DNA of 64,000 nucleotides from Coleophoma eucalyptorum (GCA_026120035.1 JALRME010000039.1:1-64000); one strand, 5' to 3'. Shown: positions 11,368 through 24,182, counted from the stretch's first letter. Made by a program: numbers and translations. Notes: a model not told the origin generated them from the letters alone.

Positions 11368-14300
11368 ATGGCACCTTCTGCAACCACCTGGGTCGCACCC
11401 CAGGAGGGTACACCCAAAGACACAGAGGTCTCGGTGGAAAAACAAGACAGCACAGCCTCCAGCAAAATCAATGTTGAGGATCCAACCAAATTCTACACAG
11501 ATGCCTATACACATGGGTACACAGAAGGCTATGTTGCAGGATACACTGAAGCACCTTTGTCAACAAAGCAAATTCCCATTGCTATTGTTGGTATGTCATG
11601 TCGCCTCCCAGGCAATGTGGCAACACCAGATGAGTTCTGGGAGCTTTGTTCGCGAGCCCGAACTGGGTGGTCAGAAGTGCCCAAAGATAGATTTGATAAC
11701 GCTAGCTTTCACCACCCAAATCCGGGGAAGAGAGGTTGTTTCAATGCTGCTGGCGGAAACTTTCTGAAAGAGGATCTTGGACTATTTGATGCGCCATTTT
11801 TTAACTTGACCGCTCAAGAGGCAACATCAATGGATCCTCAGCAAAGACTTTTGCTCGAGTGTACGTTCGAGGCCCTCGATAATGCCGGTATTCCCAAGCA
11901 CGAGGTTGTTGGGAAAGAGGTTGGAGTTTTTATTGGTGGATCGTTTTCTGAATATGAAGCGCAAGCCTTTCAGGACTCAGACACTATTCCTATGTATCAA
12001 GCAACTGGTGAGTACACGAATCTTTGAGTATATTGATGAGATTCACCATCTAACTTATTCAAAGGATGCGCATTCGCTATGCAATCGAATCGACTTTCAC
12101 ATTTCTTTGATTTAAGAGGTCCCAGTTTTACGATTGACACAGCTTGTTCTTCTAGCTTGGTCGCGCTGCATCAGGCCTGCCAAAGCATCCGAAATGGAGA
12201 GTCCAAGATCGCCTTTGCTGGCGGGTGCCATTTAAATATGTTGCCTGAAATCTGGATTTCATACTCGATGTCACGGTATGTTTATTAGAGAATATCCCTT
12301 TGCAATATAGCCCTAACTGGTAGCTAGTTTATTTTCAGATGAGGGACGATCGTTCTCCTTCGACAGCCGCGGTACCGGATACGGCCGAGGTGAAGGCTGT
12401 GGAATGGTAGTCTTGAAACCATTAGATCAAGCAATCAAGGACAATGACATTATTAGATCAGTTATTGTGGGGAGTGGTATTAACCAGGACGGTAAAACGC
12501 CTGGTATCACCATGCCAAACGGATCTGCACAAGGTAGATCTAATTTAGCTTTTTGGATTATAGACGAAAACTAACGGCTGCAGAATCGTTAATGCGCTCT
12601 GTCTATAAGACCGCGGGCATTGACCCCAAAGAAACTGGGTATGTTGAAGCTCACGGCACCGGTACTAAAGTCGGCGACCCGATTGAGGCTGCTGCATTAC
12701 ACGCTATATTTGGCGAGGAGCGTAATGCTAGAAATCCCTTGTTCATTGGTTCCGTGAAATCGAATATTGGACACTTAGAAGCTGCTTCAGGTTAGTGCCC
12801 TCTCACATCTGTTCATCCAGCAATTAACAATTATTGCAAGGGATTATCTCGGTGATCAAGACGGCTTTGATGTTAGAGCGAGGCTTCATCCTACCAAATT
12901 ATGATTTCAAGAAGCCAAATGAAAAGATCCCATTTTCTAAATGGCATTTGAAGGTAATTTTCCCAAAAGTCTCAAGTGCGAATTCAACACTCATGCGGCA
13001 TAGGTTCCCATCAGTCAACGTCCTTGGCCACGACCAAAACGCTTTGCAAGCGTAAACAATTTCGGTTTCGGTGGCACGAATGCTCATGTCGTCCTCGAAA
13101 AGGCCCCCTTCATTAAAAAGAACGACACTGATCCATCGGAATCAACAGTCCAATCAAGAAAATTGTTTGTTCTCTCAGCTAACGACAAAAATGCTCTGGA
13201 AGCAGTTATGAAAAACGTTGGCATATACCTGGAACAAAGACCAGAGATCTTCCAAAGCGATTTAATGGATAATTTAGCGTATACCCTGGGACAACGACGA
13301 TCAATGATGCAATGGAGACTTGCTATTAGCACCGCTTCTTCTTTCGATTTAATCCAGACCTTGAACAGCGGAAAGGTCGCTCCATCACGGGAGGCGGAAG
13401 CCCCCAGGATTGGTTTCATATTCACTGGCCAGGGAGCCCAGTGGAACGCTATGGGTCGTGAATTATACGCGGAATACCCCGTGTTTGCGTCGACCTTGGA
13501 CGCGTGTGACGAGTACCTGGCTTCTGAGGGTGCTCCATTCTCGCTTGTTGGTGAGTTGAAGACATCTCCCATTTTGAATTTGGATGAGTACTGACATTTT
13601 GACCAGAGGAATTACACAAGGACGCAGCCGAATCACGTATCAATGAGGCTCATATTAGTCAACCGGCGTGCACAGCAATCCAACTGTCCTTGACTGATTT
13701 GCTCAGTTCATGGGGAGTTTTGCCCACAGCAGTCACCGGTCATTCCAGTGGTGAAATTGCCGCTGCATATGCAGCTGGTATCCTTCCCCTCAAGTCTTGT
13801 ATGGCAGCTTCCTATTACAGAGGAATTGCGACTCAACGACTAAAGAAGTTATATCCCGACTTGAAAGGAGCTATGATGGCTGTTGGCTGCACCAAAGAGG
13901 AGATCGAACCTCTAATTGCACAACTGACCACCAAAGAAGTGCGAGTTGCTTGCTACAACAGCCCTAGCAGCTTGACAATATCTGGTGATGAATGCGCTAT
14001 TGACGAGCTTCAAGTTATAATGGAGAAGAAGCAAATGTTCGCCAGAAAGCTACAAGTCGATATGGCCTACCACTCCCACCACATGGAACTTGTTGCTAAA
14101 GAGTATCGAAACTCTCTCCACTCTCTGGAGACACCAAAATCGACAGGAGTCAAGTTCCACTCTTCTTTGGTCGGGCATCTCATTGATGGCTCTGAACTCG
14201 AGCCTTCCTATTGGGTTGAGAACCTTGCACAATCAGTTCGGTTCTCAGAGGCCCTCACAACGATGTGTGAGCCTGTAGATGGTCACAAGACTGGCGTGAA

Positions 14301-17300
14301 TATGCTTATTGAAATCGGACCCCATTCAGCGCTTGCTGGGCCGGTGAAGCAAATCCTAAAGTCCTGTGGCGCTAATGCCATGAAGATTCACTACGCCTCA
14401 GCTCTAGTGAGGAAGAGAGATGCAGTTGAAACTGCCCAAGAATTGGCTGCAACATTGTTTGTCAAAGGTGCAACCCTTGATATGGCTGCAATCAATCTTG
14501 TTAAACAAGGAAAGCAACCATCGCTGCTGATTGATATGCCTCGATACCCATGGAACCACCAAACTAAGTACTGGCATGAGAACCGTATGATGCTAAAGCA
14601 CAAAGGCCGAACGACTGCTCGAAACGATCTCATTGGAACATTGGCTAGCTACTCTAACGATCTGGAGCCAACCTGGAAAAATGTCTTGCGGATGGATGAT
14701 CTTCCATGGATGCGACACCATCAGATCCAGTCTTTGACCCTTTTCCCTATGTCCGGGTTTGTCGCTATGGCACTGGAAGCCGCAAGCCAGAGAGCAGCCT
14801 CACGAAATATTCAGTACGATACATTTGAGCTCCGAGACATTTCTGTCCATACACCACTAATGGTGACGGGCGATGAAGTTGAAATTACAATTCAGCTTCG
14901 GCCTCATCAGGAAGGTACACTGATATCTTCCCATGTCTGGGATGAGTTTCGCGTTCACTCTTGGGCATCCAATAAAGGCTGGACAGAGCACTGTAAAGGC
15001 TTAATTGCGGTCAGAGGGAAAGCCTCCAATGATGTTGACAGTGCATATCTTGCTCAAGCATCTGAAGCTCAAGTGGAAGCCACCATCTCCGACATCAAAC
15101 AGGCACAGACTAGTGCCGTAGATAAGGTGAAGATGTACGGTTCTCTTACTGAGCTCGGGGTCTCTTACGGACCAAGCTTCCAAGGCATAAGTGATTGCCA
15201 TGCCAATAGCAACTGTGCGGTTGCCAGCATAACGACTGTGGAGACCTCGCATGATATGCCTCAAGGCTTCCAGACGGACCTAGTTATCCATCCAGCATTC
15301 TTAGAGCAGCTGATCGAAATGTACTGGCCCATTCTTGGTGCTGGCCGATCATCTGTTGACACAGTTTATCTCCCTTCGTCTATAAGGCATATGACCATCT
15401 CGCGGGACATTACAAAGCACACTGCTACACCTGGTGACACTCTCAAGGCCTTCTGCAGTGGCCTGAAAGTCCCTTCGCACCCAAAGCCAATTCAGGTTTC
15501 AATGTTCGCTACAGCATCTGATGGCTCAAAGAATGCATTGATAATGGTCGATGATCTCACGATCGCCCCGATTATTGAGAGAGACATGGCATCTGAAGGC
15601 GACGCGCATCGTGAACTGTGCTACAAGCTAGATTGGGAGCCTATCCTCCAACCTCTTAAGTCAGCTCCAAACGGTGTGGTGAATGGACTTACGAACGGGC
15701 ATTCACACGAGTATACAAATGGTATTACTAATGGAATTTCCAACCATACGAATGGTACATCTGATCATTCTAACGGGGCCGTTAATGGTAGCTGTGACGC
15801 TGTCAATGGATGCTCTGACTATCCTGACTCAGCAATAGCAATTGTCCATGGACAATCAGATTCTCAAAAGCTTCTTGCGTCAAAGTTGGCAGATGTGTTG
15901 GAAAATCTAACCAATTCAAGACCTGATATTGGCACCTTGGCAGAAATCAACACCCAAGCTAAGCTCTGCGTGTTCCTCTCCGAGCTCGAAGAACCACTGC
16001 TATCAACACTTACTCCAGCTCAATTCTCTGATCTACAGAAGATTTTGACAGGCGTTCAAGGTGTTCTATGGGCTGTACGCGGTGCATATGTCGATGCCAG
16101 TAACCCTGATGCGAACATGGTTACTGGACTGAGCAGAAGCATTCGTTCAGAAACTCTGCTGAAGTTCGCTACGTTAGACTTGGATTCCAAATCTGTCCTT
16201 GGCAACGAAGATACAGTAGACGCAATTCTTGAGGTATTCAAGGCCACTTTCGGCCCAAAAGCTGAAGCAAATTGCGAACTTGAGTTCATGGAGAGAAATG
16301 GTTCTTTCTTCACACCACGCATAATAGATGATGCAGAGATGAATGCTTACGTCCACAAACATACGAAGGGGTCACTGCTTGAGCCCACACCGTTCGGTGA
16401 CAACGGTCGAGCCCTACAAATGGCGCTTGAAACACCTGGGGTTCTCGAAACTTTGCACTTTGTGGACCAGTCTCTAGAGCAAACTCTTTTGGATGACGAG
16501 ATCGAGATTGAGGTCAAGGCTATTGGCATGAACTCTAGTGATGTGGCCGCAGTTCTTGGACAACTTGAAAGTGGCATAGTTGGCTCAGAATGCAGTGGTA
16601 TCATAACTAAAGTTGGTAAGGCAGCCAGCTTTGCAGTTGGAGATCGTGTTGCTGCAATCTCAACGTCCCAAGGCGTCTATTCCACATTCGCACGTACAAA
16701 GTCCGCCCTTGCTTTCAAAATTAGCCAAGATATTTCTTTCGAGGCAGCCGCGTCAATTCCTGTGGCGTACTGTACTGCACATTATGCTTTGATCGACCTT
16801 GCACGACTCTCGGAGGAGGATAGAGTCTTAATCCAGGGTGCTTCAAGCGCATCTGGCCTCGCTGCGATTGCCTTGGCTCAGACAGTAGGTGCTAATATCT
16901 TCGTCACCGTCGATAACACCGAGAGTAAGGAACACCTTATGAAGGTATATGGATTGAAAGAGGATCAGGTATTTAATACCCACGGTTCTTATGGATCAAT
17001 TCTGCGCCGAGTGAAGGACAATGACCGTTTCGACGTTGTGTTGAACTGTCTACCCACTGATACGGACACCCTTAGAGAGATGTGGGCTTCTCTCAGCACC
17101 TTTGGAAGATTTATCGAGATTGGGGAGCAAGGTGTACCTTCCAGAATTGACACTTCTCGTTTTGAGAAGAACAGGAGTTTTATGTCAGTCGACTTGGTTT
17201 CTCTGGCGGTCGAACGGCCCAAGATAATGGCACGACTTCTTTCCAGTGTTTCGGAGCTTTTGAACAATAACAAAGTTCGACCTCTCGGAGACATCAAAGT

Positions 17301-18641
17301 TTTCCCAATTTCTGAAGCTGAGGCGGCACTCAAACTTCTACAATCAGGAACTGCAGGTGGCAAGTTAGTTATTGCACCACAACCAACGGATGAAGTCAAG
17401 GTCTGTACTGTCTGTCTTATTAATATCGAAAAAGCTGACAATTCTCTAGGCAACTCCTTCCCTTAAAATGACCCAACTCCTTCGTCCAGATGCCACATAC
17501 ATCTTGATTGGTGGTACTGGTGGCTTAGGACGAAGCATGACCCGATGGATGGTCAGCAAGGGAGCAAGAAACATTGTCCTCGTTTCTAGAAGCGGATCTG
17601 CAACTGGAAAGGTCAAGGAGCTGATCGATGAGCTCTCAGCTTTTGGAGCTACAGTTATAGTGCGACAGTGTGATGTTGCAAGCAGTGAATCCGTGGACAA
17701 GCTCATTACAAATGAGCTTGTTGAAATGCCAGAAATTCGAGGTGTCGTTCACGGTGCTATGGTCCTTCGGGTAAGTGTACCATTTGTCATAGTCTTGAGA
17801 GTCTTATTAACATTTCCAGGATGTCTTGTTCGAGAAGATGGTGTATGAAGAATATAATACTGTTATCGAATCTAAGGTCCGTGGTGCGTGGAACTTCCAC
17901 AATGCCCTCAAGGGCGTACCACTGGATTTCTTCGTTGCAATTTCTTCGGCTGCTGGTGCCGTTGGAAACCGAGGCCAAGCCGCTTATTCTGCAGCAAACA
18001 CCTTTTTGAATGCCTTCGTTCAGCATCGCCTTGGACTCGGTCTACCCGCATCCTCAATCGATTTAACTGCTGTTTCTGATGCTGGTTACCTCGCAGAAAA
18101 TCTGGAAGCTGCTGCCGAAGTTAGCAAAAACTTGGGGAGTGACACCATATGCGAGGCAGAAGTCTTGGCACTGATCGGGGCTGCGCTCAATGGAAGTTTG
18201 GCCCGCGCCTGCAACAACCATACCATTACTGGTATGCGTATTACGCCTTCAAACCCGTTCTGGACCAACGATGCAAAATTCAAGCATCTCCGGCTTGCCG
18301 CTGAGGCTGCAGCCGAAGCGATTTCAGGCAGCCAGGCTAAGACGATTTCTTATAATGCTGCACTCAAGGCGGCAACATCCCTAGAAGAGGCCGAGGATGT
18401 AGTTTGCCGAGGTCTTCTATCTAAACTCCCTTCGGTTCTCATGTTGGAAGCCGAAGATATGGACGCTACTCGATCCCTTGCGAATTACGCATTGGATTCT
18501 TTAGTCGCCATCGAGGTGCGAAATTACATTACTCGTGAATTCGAAGCAAACTTGCAGGTCTTGGAGCTTCTCTCTAGTGGTTCAATCCAGTCATTGTCAA
18601 AGACTATTTGTGTCAAGAGCAAGCTGGTTTCGTTCAGCTAG
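11368..18641 (+). CDS. Highly reducing iterative type I polyketide synthase (KS-AT-DH-ER-KR-ACP)
   Basis: Nine exons join in frame to 2286 residues: 11368-12007, 12065-12275, 12328-12533, 12584-12790, 12841-12953, 13004-13550, 13607-17400, 17450-17770, 17820-18641. KS (about 68-490) has Cys241 in DTACSSSL, His in EAHGTGT and [13 protein letters not shown] (about 590-920) has Ser688 in GHSSGE. DH (about 983-1270) keeps His1013 but its HxxxGxxxxP motif has Ser for Gly, and the HPAFLE segment has Glu1208 where Asp is normal. An Asn-Gly-rich linker (about 1329-1375) and a pseudo-KR-like stretch follow; no SAM-binding C-methyltransferase is present. ER (about 1585-1905) has the loop GASSASG instead of the usual Gly-rich GGVG. 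KR (about 1920-2190) has GGTGGLG and the Tyr of [11 protein letters not shown]. The ACP serine is Ser2240 in [12 protein letters not shown]. There is no thioesterase, so release must be in trans. Made in the cytosol from malonyl-CoA; product unknown. Confidence 0.93.
15664..15810 (+). repeat. Asn-Gly-rich low-complexity linker inside the PKS
   Basis: About ten Asn-Gly dipeptides spaced by short Thr/Ser/His-rich segments lie between the DH and the pseudo-KR/ER part of the PKS. They are encoded by imperfect repeats of AAYGG. Such linkers are flexible spacers. This one sits roughly where many highly reducing PKSs begin their C-methyltransferase domain. Confidence 0.8.
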
Positions 18642-19552
18642 ATCATACAATTTCTTCTTTAGATCATATAGATCAGGAGTTTTTGAGTGCTTCATCTTGC
18701 TTTGAGTTACAGGGTTTTAATTGGCTTTAGATTAGTATCATTAATAAAGTTATGTTCTCTATCCTTGGTTTCGGATTCCACTAGCCGGATTTACAACTAA
18801 ATACACCGTTACTTCAGCCAGCCATTTCATTCGGTCCAGCGAAGCGAGGCCAAGGGACTTGTGCTCGCTAAAGTAGGAGAATAGATCGCTAGATTTCCAG
18901 GCTTTGAACAGACTGGGGCTGGGTTGCAATTGAATAACGGCAACTAAGCTTGAATTTCAGGACTTGCATGAAAGAAATAATGCTGAGGCTGATATTTACC
19001 GTGACCATCCAAATATTTCAAGTGTTCAGAATATTATCGTGTCGGTATACGATTACTAAGTCAATCACGAGACTGGTCACATGTCACAACATTCTTAGTG
19101 ATGAGGTATTTCTACCTCCCTCCCTCACACTCTTGTAACGATCATATATGAACCAATTTACCAAAATACCTATTGACCTACAAGTATTTTCTCATATTAT
19201 GATATGCATAAACCAACATATCGTTTTTATATAGAAATTTCTGGAGAATCAAAATCTCAAATAGAGTCATAACTGAACTTGTACTTAATCGGCATTGAAT
19301 GAGGACTTGCCGAATTTCGCTCTCGGCTTCTTTGCATTTTGTAACATGCTCTTGATACTTTTCATGAGTGTAGAAAATGATAGCGACCAATGGTACTTGC
19401 AGATTAAATTCAATAGTATATGGATATCAAAAGTGGGAATCTCTAAAGTACAAAGCGAAGAAGATAGAACGCCAACCGATTCGTCGCTCCATCAGGTATC
19501 ATGACATCGTGAACTGAATTATCGTTGAGTGTGCAGCCATAGCTTTCACTAC
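18642..19552. other. Intergenic, convergent 3' flanks
   Basis: The spacer separates the PKS 3' end from the 3' end of the small minus-strand gene. It is AT-rich and holds no supported gene or RNA. Confidence 0.6.
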
Positions 19553-20174
19553 TCACTTCTTTCCGCCACCAAACATGCCGCCAACATAGCCGGCAGCGTT
19601 CTGGGCACCACCGGCTAGACCTTCACCAGCACCCTTAACATTCTTGATCATAGGATCAGTCATGCCAGCAGCAGGTCCGCCATACGAACCCTTATCATCT
19701 TTTCCGCCTCGCTCGGCTCGGTTAACTCCCTCCTTGGAGATCAAATTACCGACAGGAGCAAGGAGGCCATTCTCGCCGATTTGGTTGCCGACTAGGTTGT
19801 GTACGTCATCTTGGATTTGGTCGACTTGTTTGACGCCAGTAACTTTGGATTTGTTCAAAGTATCTGTAGGACGACATAAATCAATACTTGAATGAGAATT
19901 TGGGAAAAAACATCGAGTGGGAAGGACGGCTGAGGTTATGCATTCACTTACCCTTGGTTACGTACGAGGCCTTGTTGTCGCCCTTTCCGAACCACTTCAA
20001 ATACTGGTCTTCGATCCATGGCATCCAGATCTCCCACTGGTTGTTGTACATCTCCTTCACCCATTGGCTATAGGTCTGCTTCTTCTTCTGGTCGGCTGGC
20101 AGGCTGTCGTACATCTGCTTCTTCTGCTCTTCGGTGGGCGCAGCCGAGCCGGCTTGCTTATTGAGAGTGTCCAT
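19553..20174 (-). CDS. Small soluble protein with glycine-rich C-terminus, function unknown
   Basis: Two exons (19952-20174 and 19553-19863) join in frame through a GTAAGT donor and CTACAG acceptor to give 177 residues. The N-terminal half is Lys/Gln-rich and aromatic, with a Trp-rich core (WVKEMYNNQWEIWMPW). The second half is basic and then Gly/Ala-rich, ending in GGMFGGGKK. I see no signal peptide, membrane helix or catalytic motif. The look is that of small hydrophilic, perhaps stress-related, fungal proteins, but I do not recognise a named family. It lies between the PKS and a pseudogene, and nothing links it to either. Confidence 0.75.
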
Positions 20175-22518
20175 ATTTTGGAGTAGTGGGGAGTTAATTA
20201 ATTCTAGATTTCGAAATTTGGGTGTTTCTGAATTGGATAATGTTGTTGGGAAGAAATAGCCTTCAAAGGATAGTAGGATATGTTATATAAGAAACTCTGT
20301 GATGGTTGTTGGCAAAAGAGGTCATTTCCTCCTTGATAAACCTGTGGCCGTGCTGTGATGGAGGGGTGGCTGACGTCGCTCATGGGTATGACGTAGCTTC
20401 TACGCGGGATGGATCTCGACGCCCACAGCAATTAAGGATGAGAGCATCGAGCATCAGCCTACCAAAATCCTGTTTCTCAGCCCATGTCTTGTGAATGGTC
20501 GTGGTTCGTAATCCTGCAGGGGTTTAGCAACATCAACATCCGGATGGACAGACACTCGGCGATGCTGGTTTAGCTTATTGGACGCTGTCTGATTTGCGGC
20601 TTGCGCTACCTGTAGCTGCCGCATGGAGGCTGCACCGAGACAGCGAGTTGCAACTAATCATCGTCTTGTCTTTGGTTTGATTGTGGAGTGCATGAGTGAT
20701 ATAGCATGTCTGATGATAAGATGGACGGTTTTGATGAAGTACAGGCAAAGACAAGGGTATCTACACATTTGTTGTTTAAGCTGACGGAAACTCCTAATCC
20801 ACGTGACTGGTACTCTTGGAGGTTTATTGTTGTATAATTTGATTTCTTTGCATTGTCTAGATCCTAAAATACAAGAGATTTGTATATTTATTTTACTGGT
20901 ATTTGTAGTGTCGCAAGACCGCAATATTAAGTCTTGGCCTGGAGGCAAACTGAAGGTATGTTGGACGTCATGTGATATTTACCGACGATCAAGGGAACAA
21001 GCAGCCAAGAATATACAGCTGTCTGATAGGTTAGTCTCCGCTTAACTGGTCATTTTAAGTCCTTAAATCTTGCCTCTGTTTAAACCTTGTTCACGAGGTG
21101 CATGACATGACGAATTAAGCTATTAAGCGACCACCATTGAATATTAGAACAGCTGCACTTAGTATACTGCTTAGTCCAAATTTATATTTCATTTTTGTGG
21201 CTCACTTCCTGCTTCTAAGTTCAACTAAGACAAGAAAATAAACCTATGGTGTGAGATATTTAACGGATACTTGGTACACTTTTGTTGAATACTTGGTTCC
21301 CTTTAGAGACTTTGATATCCTCCGATTCTTGACTCTGCGCCAAAAGCCTAACATCAAAATAACTATGAATCCATGAAATTCAGCACTAAGGACCAAGGCC
21401 CAAATGTATTTCGGCGCAGACTTAGTACTGATAGCCAACAAGCTTGTCGTACCACCAAAGTTGGCTGCGCCGATGGGGAATCGTGTGATAGCAGTAAGCC
21501 CATTTTCATTTGTTTCGTTGTTTTTATGCCTAGTGTGGGAGATTCAGTTTGGTGTGGGGAACCCAAAGATCAGCATGAAGCAGGCAAAATATGCTACTAT
21601 TTCTTTTTTAATAGCGCTGAACTATTGCGACGATTGTGAAACAGGTGAAGGTGGCTTATAGTAGGACCGACAGACAAATAAGGAAATAAATGTGCCGATA
21701 TTTTTATACCTTCGAGCAACTATATAAAAATTCGTGTTCGTACTGGAGTTATCATAGCCTTGCGACCAACTGAAACAAGAAGCTACCGACACCTGCTGTT
21801 GCAGAGCTGATAGAGAGCCAGGTACAGCATGCTCCATGATTCGCCAGTTTAAGAATTTCTTGAGAATCTCGTGAAACCACCGTGGTCGCGATCTTATTTA
21901 TAATTTTCTTGGCAGAGCCCGAATACTTCTCAACCTGCGAGAAAATATGTTTGTCGTGTTGAATAATTACTGAAACTACACGACCAAGCTACCAGGGTGC
22001 CAGCGAATGAGGCTCATATCGTGCTTATAAACTACAAAACCGTGATTCTGCACAGCCATAGCTTTCAATCGTAGCATTTTATTAAAAGGCGGAGCGAAGT
22101 TTGACGCAACCCTAGACTGAATATCATCAGATTAGCTTGGCGCAAAGATGGCAGATGTAAATGATAGACAACCAAGTCTGGTGTTGTGCAACCTCCCACT
22201 GTCTTGTCTGCAAGCCCTAGCAGTATTTGCATCGTATTCTTCCGAGCGCCAATCAGAAGAATCATCGGGAATATACTAGGGCGTTGCGTGCTATCGGACG
22301 ATTAGTGTAATGAACTATCCCACCCTCGGGAAATTATACTGCGACTTAGCCGACCATGAGCTCATATAGATCATTCGAGGATTTTGTTATGTGCATGTAT
22401 TATGTTTTGATAGTGAAATGCTCGAAAGGTTGAAAAGAAGCCCGATGGAAGCTCAAGAAAATAATCCAAACGGCTTTTCAGTCATACTTTGCGTTATTCC
22501 GTTAATCCCGTTCACGTG
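20175..22518. other. Gene-poor spacer with a possible membrane-protein relic
   Basis: No intact gene is seen over 2.3 kb. Around 21244-21500 on the minus strand one frame reads like the end of a membrane protein (annotated separately at low confidence). The rest holds short open frames without motifs and AT-rich sequence. Confidence 0.55.
21244..21510 (-). pseudogene. Possible relic of a multi-spanning membrane protein C-terminus
   Basis: One minus-strand frame reads GAANFGGTTSLLAISTKSAP, followed by a hydrophobic helix of about 20 residues and then a basic tail ending at the stop at 21244. This resembles the last helix and cytosolic tail of a transporter. Upstream the frame is broken, and no start or further helices could be joined. 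It may be chance, so confidence is low. Confidence 0.2.
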
Positions 22519-24020
22519 ATGGCGAACACTCCTTTGTTATCCGACCCGATTGTGATCGTTGGTGCTGGTGTTTTTGGCTTAAGTACTGCTTTGCATCTTG
22601 GTCAGCGAGGCTACTCTAATGTCGTTGTCATTGACAAGCAAAAATACGACGAGAGTCTGTATCGGTATGATAAAGGATGCGATGCAGCCTCAGCAGGTAT
22701 TTTCACCTAAAGCCATAGCTAAGACTATATATTAATAAAGCTTCTACAGACATCAATAAAATATTGCGATGTGCATATGTCTCGGATGTTATCTATTCTA
22801 ATCTTGCACTCGCCGCTCGAGAAGTGTTCCTAGAATGGAATGCCGAATTGGCAGGAGGAATGAAAGGTACTCCACCAGGGATGACCGAGAAAGACACACT
22901 TTACGTCAATTGCGGAACTGCATCACTTGTTGAAGCCAGTAGAGAGCTTCTCCCATTTGAGCAACATTCTCTGGATCATGTCAAGTCCTTAAGGAAAAGG
23001 AGAGACGCAATTTGTCGTGAACAAACCAGTAGATATCTCCGCAGCTGAGAAGATGGCCTCATTGCATTGATCCCTTCAACAGGAATGCGAGAGGATTGCC
23101 AGTTGGCGGTCTCCTGGATACACTCGGCGGCTTTGTATATGCGGATAAATGCTGTCGGTTTGTTTTACACAAAGCACGTTCTTTGGGTGTGAAGTTCGTT
23201 TTTGGCACCGAGGGTACTTTTGAAGGATTCACTTATTCCCCATCAGACCATGAAGCCATTATGGGAGTTAGCACGGCCTCTGGAAGAGAGATTCCTGCGG
23301 CTTTTACCATCGTAGCCGGAGGTGGCTAGACGCATACCCTTGTGCCACAACTCGACAACCTGTGTGAGACGACTGGCGGGTCAGTGTGCATGTATCAAAT
23401 CCCAAAGTCATCGCCATTATGGGACCGTTTCTCACCGAGCAAATTCCCGTCATATGAGATGGACATGCGGAATGGTGCTGAAGGAGGGATATATGGGTTC
23501 CCACGCAACGAGGACGGTATACTCAGAATTGGATATCGTGGCACGAAGTTCACCAACCCGGTCATGCAGGCTGATGGGAAAGGGAGGAGTACGCCGATAA
23601 CACGCTGGTCGTCGAAGTCTGCACCACTCACATCCATCCCCTCGACAGCATGTGTGTGATCAAGTCGTTCGTAGCGAAGAATATGCCAGAGCTGAATGAG
23701 CACGGCATCTCGATAGTCAAGTCTCGTGTTTGCTGGTACAATGACTCTTTCGACAATCACTTAGACTTAGTCTAGATCGTGTTCCAGGCAAGAAAGGGCT
23801 TATGGTTGCTACAGGAGGCAGTGGTCATGGGTTTAAGTATTTGCCGGTGCTTGGGAAGTGAATTGTTAATATTATTGAAGGCAAGGAATTGGTCGGTGCT
23901 GAGCAGGAGATTTAGAGGAGGTGGATGTGGAGGAGCCTTGGCAAGGACGAGAAGCCGTATAATGTTGTTATGCAAGGAAGTTCTGGAGAAAGGACGTTGG
24001 TGAAGCAGGTTTTGGTGTAG
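22519..24020 (+). pseudogene. FAD-dependent amine oxidase (sarcosine/fructosyl-amine oxidase family), disrupted
   Basis: The first exon starts at the ATG at 22519 and has a clear dinucleotide fold, PIVIVGAGVFGLSTALHLG, then a glutamate/aspartate position VVIDKQ. An intron (GTATTT to CTACAG) joins correctly to the next exon. After that the frame is broken several times: a shift near 23000, another near 23065 (the frame continues as NARGLPVGGLLDTLGGFVYA), a TAG in place of Trp at about 23329 (GGG-stop-THTLVPQLD), a shift near 23600, and a TAG at about 23773 before the segment GKKGLMVATGGSGHGFKYLP. The last segment contains the conserved C-terminal FAD-binding GGSGHGFK motif, so the gene was once full length. 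I call it a pseudogene. Sequencing error could explain one lesion but not all five. The family oxidises secondary or glycated amines to give hydrogen peroxide. Confidence 0.82.
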
Positions 24021-24182
24021 GATGAGGATTCGATGCAGGGTAGTATATCGCCTAGTTCCCGTCTATAGTTGAGTATACTAAATTTTTTCGATTTGCATCA
24101 AATGGACAACATCCATTATAAAGTCTGATGAACGTAATACTGTACATAATTCCGTGATAGTTTTGCAATTTTGCATCAATGT

